A stretch of DNA of 64,000 nt from Vibrio tasmaniensis (GTDB lineage Bacteria > Pseudomonadota > Gammaproteobacteria > Enterobacterales > Vibrionaceae), in contig NZ_AP025510.1 in NCBI RefSeq assembly GCF_024347635.1, forward strand, positions 1,984,001-2,048,000. The letters run 5' to 3'. A program made the translations under genes and the position numbers. The first letter of the stretch is position 1. The number at the start of each line of letters is the position of its first letter. The notes beneath the pieces are model-generated. The model saw only the letters and a program-made list of their open reading frames with translations. It was not told the DNA's origin and ran no database searches. This document shows positions 9,674 through 17,957 of this stretch, one piece after another.

Positions 9674-9787
9674 TATTTCATGTTGGCTCAATCAGATAAC
9701 TCGCTTATTGCACCAACTCGGCTTTATTGATGTATATGATTTATACATATATAGCTTTCACTTGTACTTTATAGCGTTGACTTGGTT

Positions 9788-11023
9788 TTATAGTACCGCT
9801 TTAGGAATAAACATATCTTTCAATCGCTTAACCGAAGAGTAAGTGCCAAACATCGGTTTGTTGTCTAGATGCCTTCTCAGCATATCGGCGGCAACAGTCT
9901 TAATCACGTTGCGTTGGTCTTCGCGTGAGTACTGACGATAAAACTCAAGTACCTGTCCCCACTCTCCCGCTTCAGTCGACAATGCGACGCTGAATGTGTT
10001 GCCTTCTAACTTACCAGTAACCAAAGCCAGTTCTGTACCGCACTTCTCTCTTGTCGCGCCAGCCAGTGCAAAGGTTGCGGCTAATGGCTCGCTCTTTTCA
10101 AGTTCACTCTCTTTTGGCTCAGCCATGACCCATGAATGCCCAAAACAGTCTTCTACCTGTTCATTCAATTGCAACCAAGCCGACAATGCACCTTTGGTGG
10201 ACACTTCAGACACAGATAAAGTCTTCTTTTTCTCGGCCATGATGTGGCCAATATGATCAATCATAGGCTCATCAACACTGACAACATTACTCTCTAACAG
10301 CTTGTAAACCATTTGCAGCAGCTTAACGCGAGTCTCTAAATCCGCTTTAGGGCCAAACAGTTTGACCTCAATGAACGGCAGATAAGAACGGTAGCCAAGT
10401 TCATAACCAGCAGGAAGCTTAAGCTGGTCTAACACATCCGAGATACCCGATTCAGACAAACCAAATGTAAACAGTCGGCTACATTCAGAGGCAACGACTT
10501 GAGGGTAGGTACGTGACAAATCAGGAAGAATCTCAAACGTGACCATGCGTTTGAATTCACTCGGTACGCCCGGTGTAAAATAGAACGTCGCCTCATTGAT
10601 TTTTAGCTTGAAGCCACAAGCCGTCCCCACAGGGTTATCAACTATCTCTGAACTCGTGGGTAATAAAGCTTGCTTAAGGTTGCTGTCAGGCATCGGTACA
10701 CCACGTCCAGAGAACATCTCTTCCATACGAGCCAGCCACTCAGGGAAAATGACAAGCTTTTGATCTGAGGCTGCCGCTGCTGCTGCTGCACTCATATCAT
10801 CCGTTGTCGGTCCTAAACCACCATTGACGATAACCACATCATAGTTGAAGCTCAACATCAGCAATTCTTCAACCAGAGCATTCATTTGATCGCCCACCGT
10901 TGAACGTTTCGCTAGAGCAAAGCCGTGCTGATAAAACTCAGCAGACATCCAAGCTGCGTTTGTGTCTACAATGTCCCCATGAAGAACTTCTTCACCAGTG
11001 CTTAACATTGCGATTTTCGTCAT
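9788..11023 (-). CDS. yfaY: CinA-like protein YfaY (nicotinamide mononucleotide deamidase-related)
   Basis: A 411-residue protein with an N-terminal MoCF/COG1058 domain: AMLSTGEEVLHGDIVDTNAAW (its first 18 residues are conserved in YfaY), then the NGGLGPTTDD motif and NPVGTACGF with FTPGVPSEF. The C-terminal half is divergent. It resembles E. coli YfaY, which lies in the same nrdAB neighbourhood. CinA-family proteins include NMN deamidases and ADP-ribose pyrophosphatases; YfaY itself is reported inactive as a deamidase, so the biochemical role is open. Start at ATG 11023 with AAGGGA upstream; longer in-frame starts to 11059 look spurious. Confidence 0.85.
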   Translation of the reverse strand: MTKIAMLSTGEEVLHGDIVDTNAAWMSAEFYQHGFALAKRSTVGDQMNALVEELLMLSFNYDVVIVNGGLGPTTDDMSAAAAAAASDQKLVIFPEWLARMEEMFSGRGVPMPDSNLKQALLPTSSEIVDNPVGTACGFKLKINEATFYFTPGVPSEFKRMVTFEILPDLSRTYPQVVASECSRLFTFGLSESGISDVLDQLKLPAGYELGYRSYLPFIEVKLFGPKADLETRVKLLQMVYKLLESNVVSVDEPMIDHIGHIMAEKKKTLSVSEVSTKGALSAWLQLNEQVEDCFGHSWVMAEPKESELEKSEPLAATFALAGATREKCGTELALVTGKLEGNTFSVALSTEAGEWGQVLEFYRQYSREDQRNVIKTVAADMLRRHLDNKPMFGTYSSVKRLKDMFIPKAVL

Positions 11024-11230
11024 ATTTATATCCCTTGTGGTCATTAAAAGACACGGCATTATTTACAAACTGGTCTAAGGTTGAGTTTGAGGCACTCACT
11101 TTTCACAAATATTACTAATGTTAAATCTAAGGTTTTCTTAGGAAAAGCAATAAATTATTAGTTCCCTAAACTCAGCATTTAATAGATAATTGTGACTCGG
11201 ATCAATTATTAACTTCTCATGGAGACCCTT

Positions 11231-12142
11231 GTGGCCAAATCACCGTTACTAACGAAGGTTACTGCTGCATTTACAATGCTAATGTCAGTTAACTCGGTTG
11301 CAAGCCAATACGACTTCGACCAACCAATCAACCTTTCTTATTCGGATGAATGCGCTCAAGATTACTGTGTTAATGAAAGCTTGTACACCTATAAGCCTAG
11401 TAACAACTATGCGTTAAGCGAAACAAGCGATCAGTATGATCTAACGATCGAAAAACAACCGCTCTACCTTACCGTAAGTGATGGTAAGGATTGGGATTAC
11501 CTTATGGGTCAAACTTACACCATTCTTGGCTTAAGTGTCGCAACGGTGGGTTTAATGACTCTGCTACCCGAAAGTATCACTAAGTGGGATGATGACCAAC
11601 GTGACATCAGCGCACTAGGTAAAAAATGGAAAGATAACGTTTCTGAAGGTCCAGTATGGGACCGAGACGAACATTTTCTAAACTACGTGATGCACCCATA
11701 CTTCGGCGGTGTTTACTACACTGCAGCTCGACATGCTGGTTATGACGAGTTTGAATCTTTCTTATACTCTTGGACTATGTCGACATTTTTCTGGGAATAC
11801 GGCGTAGAAGCGTTTGCTGAAGTACCATCATGGCAAGATATCTTTATTACACCATTCTTTGGGGCTGTTGTCGGTGAATTGATGCTAGAAGCAGAGCAAG
11901 ACATTGTTGCTTCAGGTGGCGAAGTGATGGGCTCTCAAACCATGGGTGATGTTTCGTTATTCTTCCTCAACCCTGTTGGTCATATCCACTACTGGGTAAG
12001 TGATGCATGGGGGGGCGACGCAGAGGTTAATCTGAACACTAACCCTTGGTGGGATAACAAAGACGCAGCCCGATTCGCCTACGATGCTGGGGCAACATAC
12101 GACGCTCAGTTTGTCGGTATGAACTTCAAAGTAACCTTCTAA
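11231..12142 (+). CDS. DUF3943 family exported protein
   Basis: A 303-residue protein with an N-terminal signal-like segment (about 3-25, ending VNSVASQYDF) and the DUF3943 region from about 100 on. The conserved run HFLNYVMHPYFGGVYYTAARHAGYDEF and the hydrophobic helices SFLYSWTMSTFFWEYG and PFFGAVVGELMLEAE are characteristic. Start: GTG at 11231 has GGAG six bases upstream; the ATG at 11219 has no ribosome site. The family is outer-membrane or periplasm associated with unknown function. A terminator follows. No partner gene is evident. Confidence 0.8.
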   Translation: MAKSPLLTKVTAAFTMLMSVNSVASQYDFDQPINLSYSDECAQDYCVNESLYTYKPSNNYALSETSDQYDLTIEKQPLYLTVSDGKDWDYLMGQTYTILGLSVATVGLMTLLPESITKWDDDQRDISALGKKWKDNVSEGPVWDRDEHFLNYVMHPYFGGVYYTAARHAGYDEFESFLYSWTMSTFFWEYGVEAFAEVPSWQDIFITPFFGAVVGELMLEAEQDIVASGGEVMGSQTMGDVSLFFLNPVGHIHYWVSDAWGGDAEVNLNTNPWWDNKDAARFAYDAGATYDAQFVGMNFKVTF

Positions 12143-12203
12143 TGCGCTTTCGTGTTACTGGACTCTAAGTTACTGCATTCCAAATAAAAGCGACAACTCT
12201 TCT

Positions 12204-12231
12204 AAAAAGCGGCTCTCTAGCCGCTTTTTTT
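12204..12231 (+). terminator. Terminator of the DUF3943 gene
   Basis: AAAGCGGCT / AGCCGCTTT with a TCT-type loop followed by a run of seven T. Confidence 0.93.
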
Positions 12232-12281
12232 GTGCCCTACTCTTCATTCTCTTTTTTTGCATCACAGCTTAGTTTCAAAAA

Positions 12282-12295
12282 TTGACACAGGTCAA
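12282..12295 (+). promoter_or_regulatory. Symmetric TTGAC-N4-GTCAA site
   Basis: TTGACACAGGTCAA is a perfect 5+4+5 palindrome about 100 bases before the GcvR-like gene. The geometry is that of Crp/Fnr-family sites (FNR itself prefers TTGAT-N4-ATCAA). The left half also reads as a -35 hexamer TTGACA. Either reading is inference. Confidence 0.4.
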
Positions 12296-12395
12296 ACATT
12301 GTTCGATGTAACCTTCTACACTGAAATTAAAGAACTTTATCACGTGATATCAAACATTTAATTAGCAACGAACAATTGAGACTTTGGGGGCTGAT

Positions 12396-12908
12396 ATGAA
12401 CAGTACATTTATCGTAAACTTTATCGGACAAGCATCACCAGCAACAATCAAGCAACTTGCTGCGGTTACTCACGAAAACGACGGAAAATGGCTCATCAGT
12501 AAAGTTAACTTTATTGAAGATCAAGTTGCAGGCGTATTAAAGATTCAACTTCCTGCCATCAACGAATCAATTGTTAAGGATGCTTTCAGTGCCAATGCTG
12601 ACTTGATCGTGCAGTTTGTTGATTCAGACCACACTCACAACGCACAAGACACAATACATCACTTACGACTCGACTCTAACGACCGAGCTGGCATCGTCAA
12701 CGAAGTGACACATGTACTAGACAGACAAGGGATTAGCATTCTAGATATGGATTGCCACCGAGTATTTATCGCTGGTGGCGGTGGTGTTAGCTCAAGTCTA
12801 TTTACTTCCAAGATCGCTGTGAAGTTGCCAATTGAAGTCTTGATTGATGATGTCGTGAATGAATTAGAAACGCTCAGTGAAGATACTCGAGTGATGATTG
12901 AAAGCTAA
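12396..12908 (+). CDS. GcvR-like ACT-domain regulatory protein
   Basis: A 170-residue protein with two ACT-type halves (about 1-80 and 85-170). The second half has the ligand-binding look of ACT domains: LRLDSNDRAGIVNEVTHVLDRQGISILDMD. The glycine cleavage repressor GcvR is the closest family I recognise; GcvR acts by binding the activator GcvA rather than DNA. A Gly-rich insertion IAGGGGVSS sits in the second domain. Start at ATG 12396, preceded by GGGGG at five bases; the in-frame TTG at 12384 is unlikely. Whether it truly controls gcv genes is unknown. Confidence 0.75.
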   Translation: MNSTFIVNFIGQASPATIKQLAAVTHENDGKWLISKVNFIEDQVAGVLKIQLPAINESIVKDAFSANADLIVQFVDSDHTHNAQDTIHHLRLDSNDRAGIVNEVTHVLDRQGISILDMDCHRVFIAGGGGVSSSLFTSKIAVKLPIEVLIDDVVNELETLSEDTRVMIES

Positions 12909-12914
12909 CAAGCT

Positions 12915-12948
12915 AGCCTCCTGATGATAAATTCATCATTGGGAGGCT
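12915..12948 (+). other. Stable hairpin after the GcvR-like gene
   Basis: AGCCTCC (12915-12921) pairs with GGAGGCT (12942-12948), and TGATGA with TCATCA inside, loop TAAAT. No T-run follows, so it is not a classic terminator; an RNA-stability or Rho-linked 3' end is possible. Confidence 0.55.
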
Positions 12949-13101
12949 CCCCTCCAGAAAGCCCCCCTCCTCTTACATAACTTACAAAAAACCATATGGA
13001 AACATTCGAAATACATAACCTAACCATATGAATTCAGGCATTCGTATAATATTTTTGTTACCATAGATTATCTTATACAATTTAATGATTTAGGTTCAAA
13101 C

Positions 13102-14724
13102 ATGGAAAGAAACAGGTCGAGTTGGCAGCTCAATACCATCTCAGTAATCCTTCTCATAACACTATTCAGTGGCTGTAAAAGCGGTCATGAGAATAATGGT
13201 AAAACAACGTCTACTTCGTCATCATCACAAATTAACGTTAGCATCCCGAAAAGTGTTTCATTTTCTGAACCACAATCAGGGTCGAAGACAGAGTCAATTA
13301 CAGTTTCTTTTTCCAAAGCCTTAAGCCAAGAGCTCATTCTAACTATCGTCACCAGCGATATCACAACACGCTCTACTGGTATGTTTAAAAGCTACGATGC
13401 TATCTCTAGCCAAAACGTCAAGGTTTCGGCGGGTGCAACTAGTGCAGCTCTTCCTTTGAATCTTACCCATAATAATCTTTACGAAGGGAACAAGACCTTT
13501 CACTACACCATTGGTGTGGATAACAGTGCAAATTACACTCTGACCAACAAGCAAACCGAAGTAACCATTAATGATAGTGACGCTCAGCCAACTGTCCGGT
13601 TTAGCAAAGACTTAAGTACCGTTGTAGAGGGTGACAGCGTTGTTCAGCAAGCAACTTTAAGCCACTACACCTCTAAAGAGGTTACGGTGACACTCGCTCA
13701 AACGGGAATCGCCACAGCTAAAGACTTTAGTGTTGATATCGCTGGTTCAAGTATCAAGATAGCCGCTGAAACCCTGTCAACAAGCATCAAGTTTTCTGCG
13801 ATTGCTGACAGCTTCAATGAAGGCGGAGAATCCGTAATCTACACCATAGCTACCGCTGGAAATGCAGCCATTGACTCAAGTAAAAACGCGCTTGCATTCT
13901 ATATACCTGGACAGAAAAACTTCAACGATACTGGTTATGTCACCTATTTTGATGGCACAGCTTACGACAGCGTCACTCCTCCAGCCTCGCACCCTAATCA
14001 AGATGCCGATTTTGGTTTAGATAAAACAGATGGAAGTGAGCACGCTGATGGAGAGTATGGCTTCCGCTATACCAAAAGAGATGCAAATAGTAACCCGTTA
14101 ATTTCAACAGCTTCTAGCTGGAGTTGTGTAAAAGACGAACATACAGGGTTGTACATTGAAACAAAGCAAGCCGCTAAAGCTCTGCCAACGACAAGTGCCA
14201 TCGACACTTGGGTAAACGAACACAAGCTAAATGCCAACGCACACCCTTACCCTTGGGGAGCGGAATCAAGCTCTTGGCGAAGTGCTTCATACACCTACAC
14301 TTGGTACGATTCTGATGCGACCACCAATGGCGGTTATGCAGGGGCACCTAACGACCTGCTATATAACGAAGGGCCTATATCTTCTCAATGCGCTTATCCC
14401 AATGACAAGTCTGGTAATCGCCACTGTAATACCAGTAGCTATATTAATGCCCTAAACAGTTATGCTATCTGCGGTATCACGGATTGGCGCCTGCCCTCTC
14501 CTATTGAAGCTCGTTCATTCATAAACTTTAATGTGGGTAACAAACCATCAGGACATGTGGATTACTTCCCTAACCTAGGCAGCAAGATCTTTACGAAGAC
14601 AAGTTCAGTAAAACAAAATGGTAGCGCACGATGCGTTGATACTACTACGGGTGAGCTAGAGCTTTGTAATAAAAACATTTCAAGCTCAACGGGTATTGTC
14701 GCTGTGAGCGGAGGCTTAGACTAA
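13102..14724 (+). CDS. Large lipoprotein with Calx-beta-like repeats and a DUF1566 domain
   Basis: A 540-residue protein. The lipobox LFSGC puts the lipidated cysteine at residue 25. A Ser/Thr-rich spacer follows, then two tandem beta-rich modules (about 45-155 and 160-275) whose pattern (FSEPQSGSKTESITVSF and TVVEGDSVVQQATLS, each ending in YTIG or YTIA turns) looks like Calx-beta or cadherin-like repeats. The C-terminal half (about 290-540) is DUF1566/Lcl, with the signature ITDWRLPSPIEARSFINF and several cysteines. This domain occurs in bacterial surface and adhesion proteins, including Legionella Lcl. The next gene overlaps it by one base and has its own DUF1566 domain. Confidence 0.75.
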   Translation: MERNRSSWQLNTISVILLITLFSGCKSGHENNGKTTSTSSSSQINVSIPKSVSFSEPQSGSKTESITVSFSKALSQELILTIVTSDITTRSTGMFKSYDAISSQNVKVSAGATSAALPLNLTHNNLYEGNKTFHYTIGVDNSANYTLTNKQTEVTINDSDAQPTVRFSKDLSTVVEGDSVVQQATLSHYTSKEVTVTLAQTGIATAKDFSVDIAGSSIKIAAETLSTSIKFSAIADSFNEGGESVIYTIATAGNAAIDSSKNALAFYIPGQKNFNDTGYVTYFDGTAYDSVTPPASHPNQDADFGLDKTDGSEHADGEYGFRYTKRDANSNPLISTASSWSCVKDEHTGLYIETKQAAKALPTTSAIDTWVNEHKLNANAHPYPWGAESSSWRSASYTYTWYDSDATTNGGYAGAPNDLLYNEGPISSQCAYPNDKSGNRHCNTSSYINALNSYAICGITDWRLPSPIEARSFINFNVGNKPSGHVDYFPNLGSKIFTKTSSVKQNGSARCVDTTTGELELCNKNISSSTGIVAVSGGLD

Positions 14725-15266
14725 TGAAACTACATATATGTTTAGGGACACTGACCGCCCTACTTTGCAGCAACGCATTGGCACAAACGTGTGTAACGAC
14801 ACAGCTAGCATCTATTAAAGATGGGCAGTTAATTGACCGTAAAGATGGCACATTACTGGACGTAACCACTAATTTGCTGTGGTCTAAATGCAACTTAGGT
14901 GAAAGCTATAATTCTGCAAAAAATACGTGTGATGGAACAGCGTTTAAGTACAAAAGCTGGCAAGATGCACTTAATGCAACTAAAGATACAAAACTGACCA
15001 CAATTGCTGGTCAAACGGGCTTTCGTTTGCCAAATATCAAAGAGCTCAGTTCAATCGTAGAGTATAGCTGTACTAAACCTGCCATTAACCTTGCACATTT
15101 CCCAACGACAACCAATGAGCCTTACTGGACGAATACTCCAGATGCACACAAAATTAACACAGCCTATGATGGTTTGATCATCGATTTCGAAGAGGCACTG
15201 GAAACCATAACCGATCCAAGTAACGCCCCTTCCCCTCTTATTCGATTAGTTAAAGAGTTTAAGTAA
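14724..15266 (+). CDS. Small secreted DUF1566 protein
   Basis: A 180-residue protein with a signal peptide (1-20, cleavage after LAQ or NALA) followed by one DUF1566 domain. The domain signature GFRLPNIKELSSIVEYS is near residues 93-110, with the usual W at LLWSKC and several cysteines that could form disulfides. It begins in the TAATG overlap with the lipoprotein gene, so the two are very likely translated together and may act as a surface complex. The operon ends at an intrinsic terminator. Partner or ligand is unknown. Confidence 0.78.
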   Translation: MKLHICLGTLTALLCSNALAQTCVTTQLASIKDGQLIDRKDGTLLDVTTNLLWSKCNLGESYNSAKNTCDGTAFKYKSWQDALNATKDTKLTTIAGQTGFRLPNIKELSSIVEYSCTKPAINLAHFPTTTNEPYWTNTPDAHKINTAYDGLIIDFEEALETITDPSNAPSPLIRLVKEFK

Positions 15267-15282
15267 TTTAAGAGCAAAAATT

Positions 15283-15312
15283 AAAAAGAGCAGCTCATCG
15301 GCTGCTCTTTTT
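15283..15312 (+). terminator. Bidirectional terminator between the DUF1566 genes and nspC
   Basis: AAAAAGAGCAGC pairs with GCTGCTCTTTTT around a short loop, with A- and T-runs on either side, so it can serve both convergent units. Confidence 0.92.
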
Positions 15313-15356
15313 ATTGTTCTGTACCGTCCTAAATATGGCTCTAACGCAATGTTCCG

Positions 15357-16496
15357 TTACTTAACCGACCATTGTGACAATGAGCGTTTAAAGTCTTCAT
15401 AGCCAAACTCATTCAACTTTTGAATTTCGCCACTGCTGCGCTCGCAATAGATCGATGGCATTTTTAGGCCATTGAACCAGTTCAGTTTCACCATGGTGTA
15501 ACCCGCACTGTCCAACAGATGAAGCTTTTGACCAATCTTAAGTGGCTCGTCAAAGCTAGCTTCGCAGAACTGATCGCCTGCAAGGCATGAACACGAACCA
15601 ATCACGTAGTCATGGCTCCCATTTTCAGACGCTTCTAATACCGATGCTGGTTCATTATAGATAAGCGTATCAAGGCGGTGTGCCTCGGTAGCTGAATCCA
15701 CAATAGCGGTTTTCTTCACGTTTTCAACAATATCAACCACTGTCACAACCAAGTCAGTTGTTTTAGTGATGATAGCTTCACCCGGTTCAAGATACATCTG
15801 GACGCCGTGTTTCTCAGAGAAGGCTTTCAGCGCAAGGCCAAGTTTTTCGATGTCATAGCCAGGCCATGTGAAGAACACACCACCGCCCATGCTCACCCAG
15901 TCTAACTTATCCAAGTGCTCGCCAAACTGTTCTGAGATTGAATCAAGCAGGCCGATAAATGCATCGACGTCTTTGTTCTCACAGTTCATGTGGAACATCA
16001 CGCCATTAATCTCATCAAAGATCTCAGGTTTGATATGATCAGCTTGAACACCTAAGCGAGAGAATTGACGCGCAGGGTTTGCTAAGTCTTGTCCTGCGTA
16101 GCTCACACCTGGATTTAAACGTAAACCCAGCGAAGCCTTACCTTCAACGATGTGTCGGTAAGCAGCAAGTTGGCTTTGAGAGTTGAAGATCATCTTGTCG
16201 CAGATATCCGCAACTTCTCTCACGTCATCTTCGCTGTAACCGACACTGTAAGCGTGCGTTTCACCACCAAAGGTTTCGTGGCCAAGCTTCACTTCGTATG
16301 GGCCAGAGCTTGTCGTGCCATCGAGGTAAGGCTTGATGATGTCAAACACACCCCATGTCGAGAAGCACTTGAGTGCCAGTACCAACTTCACACCTGAAAT
16401 CTCTTTCAACTGTTTAGCTATCTCTAAATTCGCAATCAACTTGTCTTCGTTGATCATGAAATATGGGGTTTTCAGTTCTTCTTTCTTAAACGTCAT
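15357..16496 (-). CDS. nspC: Carboxynorspermidine decarboxylase
   Basis: A 379-residue PLP-dependent fold-III decarboxylase that makes norspermidine from carboxynorspermidine, the last step of the Vibrio pathway. The PLP lysine is in [12 protein letters not shown] near residue 40, with the C-terminal catalytic motif [13 protein letters not shown]. It follows V. cholerae NspC almost throughout. Start at ATG 16496 ([13 protein letters not shown]); the in-frame GTG at 16508 adds four residues. Third gene of the operon, 199 bases after carboxynorspermidine synthase. Norspermidine feeds the NspS/MbaA biofilm signal in Vibrio. Confidence 0.96.
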   Translation of the reverse strand: MTFKKEELKTPYFMINEDKLIANLEIAKQLKEISGVKLVLALKCFSTWGVFDIIKPYLDGTTSSGPYEVKLGHETFGGETHAYSVGYSEDDVREVADICDKMIFNSQSQLAAYRHIVEGKASLGLRLNPGVSYAGQDLANPARQFSRLGVQADHIKPEIFDEINGVMFHMNCENKDVDAFIGLLDSISEQFGEHLDKLDWVSMGGGVFFTWPGYDIEKLGLALKAFSEKHGVQMYLEPGEAIITKTTDLVVTVVDIVENVKKTAIVDSATEAHRLDTLIYNEPASVLEASENGSHDYVIGSCSCLAGDQFCEASFDEPLKIGQKLHLLDSAGYTMVKLNWFNGLKMPSIYCERSSGEIQKLNEFGYEDFKRSLSQWSVK

Positions 16497-16695
16497 TTTT
16501 GTAAACACTCAAGCAGCATCTATAGATGGAAAGGTAAATTAACAATTTTGGTGTGATTTATTTTGATTTTGTCCTGTCCGAGCGCAGTGAGTTACAAAAT
16601 CAAAATAAATGATACCAAAGCTTCAAGGCTATCATCATCGAAAAGGGAACAATCCATGTCCCCTTTAATTAGCAATCAAAACAAGAAATCAGTTC

Positions 16696-17949
16696 TTATT
16701 TTTTCAGCTCTTGAATCACAGGAAGACCTTGGCCTGCTTCAAGTTCTTGAACATGCCAATCTAGACCGATTTCCGGCATGGTTGCTAGGAACGGGTCTGG
16801 GTTTAGCTGTTCCATGTTGAACACACCTTTATCAGCCCATTCACCACGGAAGAACTGAAGTGCAGCAGTAATCGCTGGTACACCGGTTGTGTAAGAGATC
16901 GCTTGGTGTTCTACGTCTTCGTAAGCCACTTCGTGGTCTGCGTTATTGTAGATGAAGACACTGCGCTCTTTACCGTCTTTCTTACCTTGAACCCAAGTAC
17001 CGATACACGTTAAGCCCGTGTAACCCGGAGCCAAAGATGTTGGATCTGGTAGTAGTGCTTTAAGAACATGAAGAGGCTGAACCACAGTGCCATCATGCAG
17101 TGTTAACGGATCAGGGCTAAGAAGACCGATGTCACGCATGCAGTTGAAGTAGTTCAGGTAAGCATCACCAAAGCCCATCCAGAATTCGATACGCTTAGCT
17201 GGGATGAACTCTTTCATCGAACGAACTTCATCGTGTGCCATTGAGTAAACTTTGTGAGAACCACAGTTAGGGAATTCAAACTCAAGCATACGAGAGTGAC
17301 AAGGAACTTGCTTCCACTCTTCGTTTTCCCAGTAGAAAGAGTCGCCTTGGATCTCAAGCATGTTTGTTTCTGGGTCAAAGTTTGTCGCAAACTTCTTGCC
17401 GTGGTCGCCAGCATTCACGTCCATTACATCAATTGAGTCAATCTCATCGAACAAGTGCTTAACCGCGTACGCAGCAAAGATTGATACCACACCTGGATCG
17501 AAACCAGCACCAAGAATACCTGTGATACCCGCTTCAGCGAACTTCTCACGGTAACCCCATTGCCAATCATAAGCTTGTGGTACTTGTTGGCCTTCAGAAC
17601 ATAGGTCAACCGCTACCGATGTATCTAAGTAAGAGACTTTAGATTGGTAACACGCTTCCATGATCGCCATGTTTACCCAAGGAGGACCAGCGTTGATCAC
17701 TAGATCTGGCTTAACTTCTTTAATCAAAGCAACAAGCGCATCAACATCGTCAGCGTCTACTGAACGTGCTTCTAGTTTCTTAGCTGAATCTTTAAGGTTG
17801 TTTTTACCCTTGATAGATTCGATGATTTTTTCACACTTCGAGATTGTGCGCGAAGCGATCGTGATATCACCCAGTACTTCGTTATTTTGTGCTGCTTTAT
17901 GTGCAACAACCCAACCGACGCCGCCTGCACCAATTTGTAGAATAGCCAT
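16696..17949 (-). CDS. Carboxynorspermidine synthase (dehydrogenase)
   Basis: A 417-residue saccharopine-dehydrogenase-family enzyme that condenses 1,3-diaminopropane with aspartate semialdehyde and NADPH. The Rossmann motif AILQIGAGGVGWVVAHKA starts at residue 2, and the GFDPGVVSIFAAYA block around 150 is family-typical. It lies between the dat-ddc fusion, which supplies diaminopropane, and nspC, which uses its product. The start is eight bases after the upstream stop, so the two are likely co-translated. Genus databases use CANSDH or lys1-like names; I give no symbol. Confidence 0.95.
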   Translation of the reverse strand: MAILQIGAGGVGWVVAHKAAQNNEVLGDITIASRTISKCEKIIESIKGKNNLKDSAKKLEARSVDADDVDALVALIKEVKPDLVINAGPPWVNMAIMEACYQSKVSYLDTSVAVDLCSEGQQVPQAYDWQWGYREKFAEAGITGILGAGFDPGVVSIFAAYAVKHLFDEIDSIDVMDVNAGDHGKKFATNFDPETNMLEIQGDSFYWENEEWKQVPCHSRMLEFEFPNCGSHKVYSMAHDEVRSMKEFIPAKRIEFWMGFGDAYLNYFNCMRDIGLLSPDPLTLHDGTVVQPLHVLKALLPDPTSLAPGYTGLTCIGTWVQGKKDGKERSVFIYNNADHEVAYEDVEHQAISYTTGVPAITAALQFFRGEWADKGVFNMEQLNPDPFLATMPEIGLDWHVQELEAGQGLPVIQELKK

Positions 17950-17957
17950 AGTTTTAA

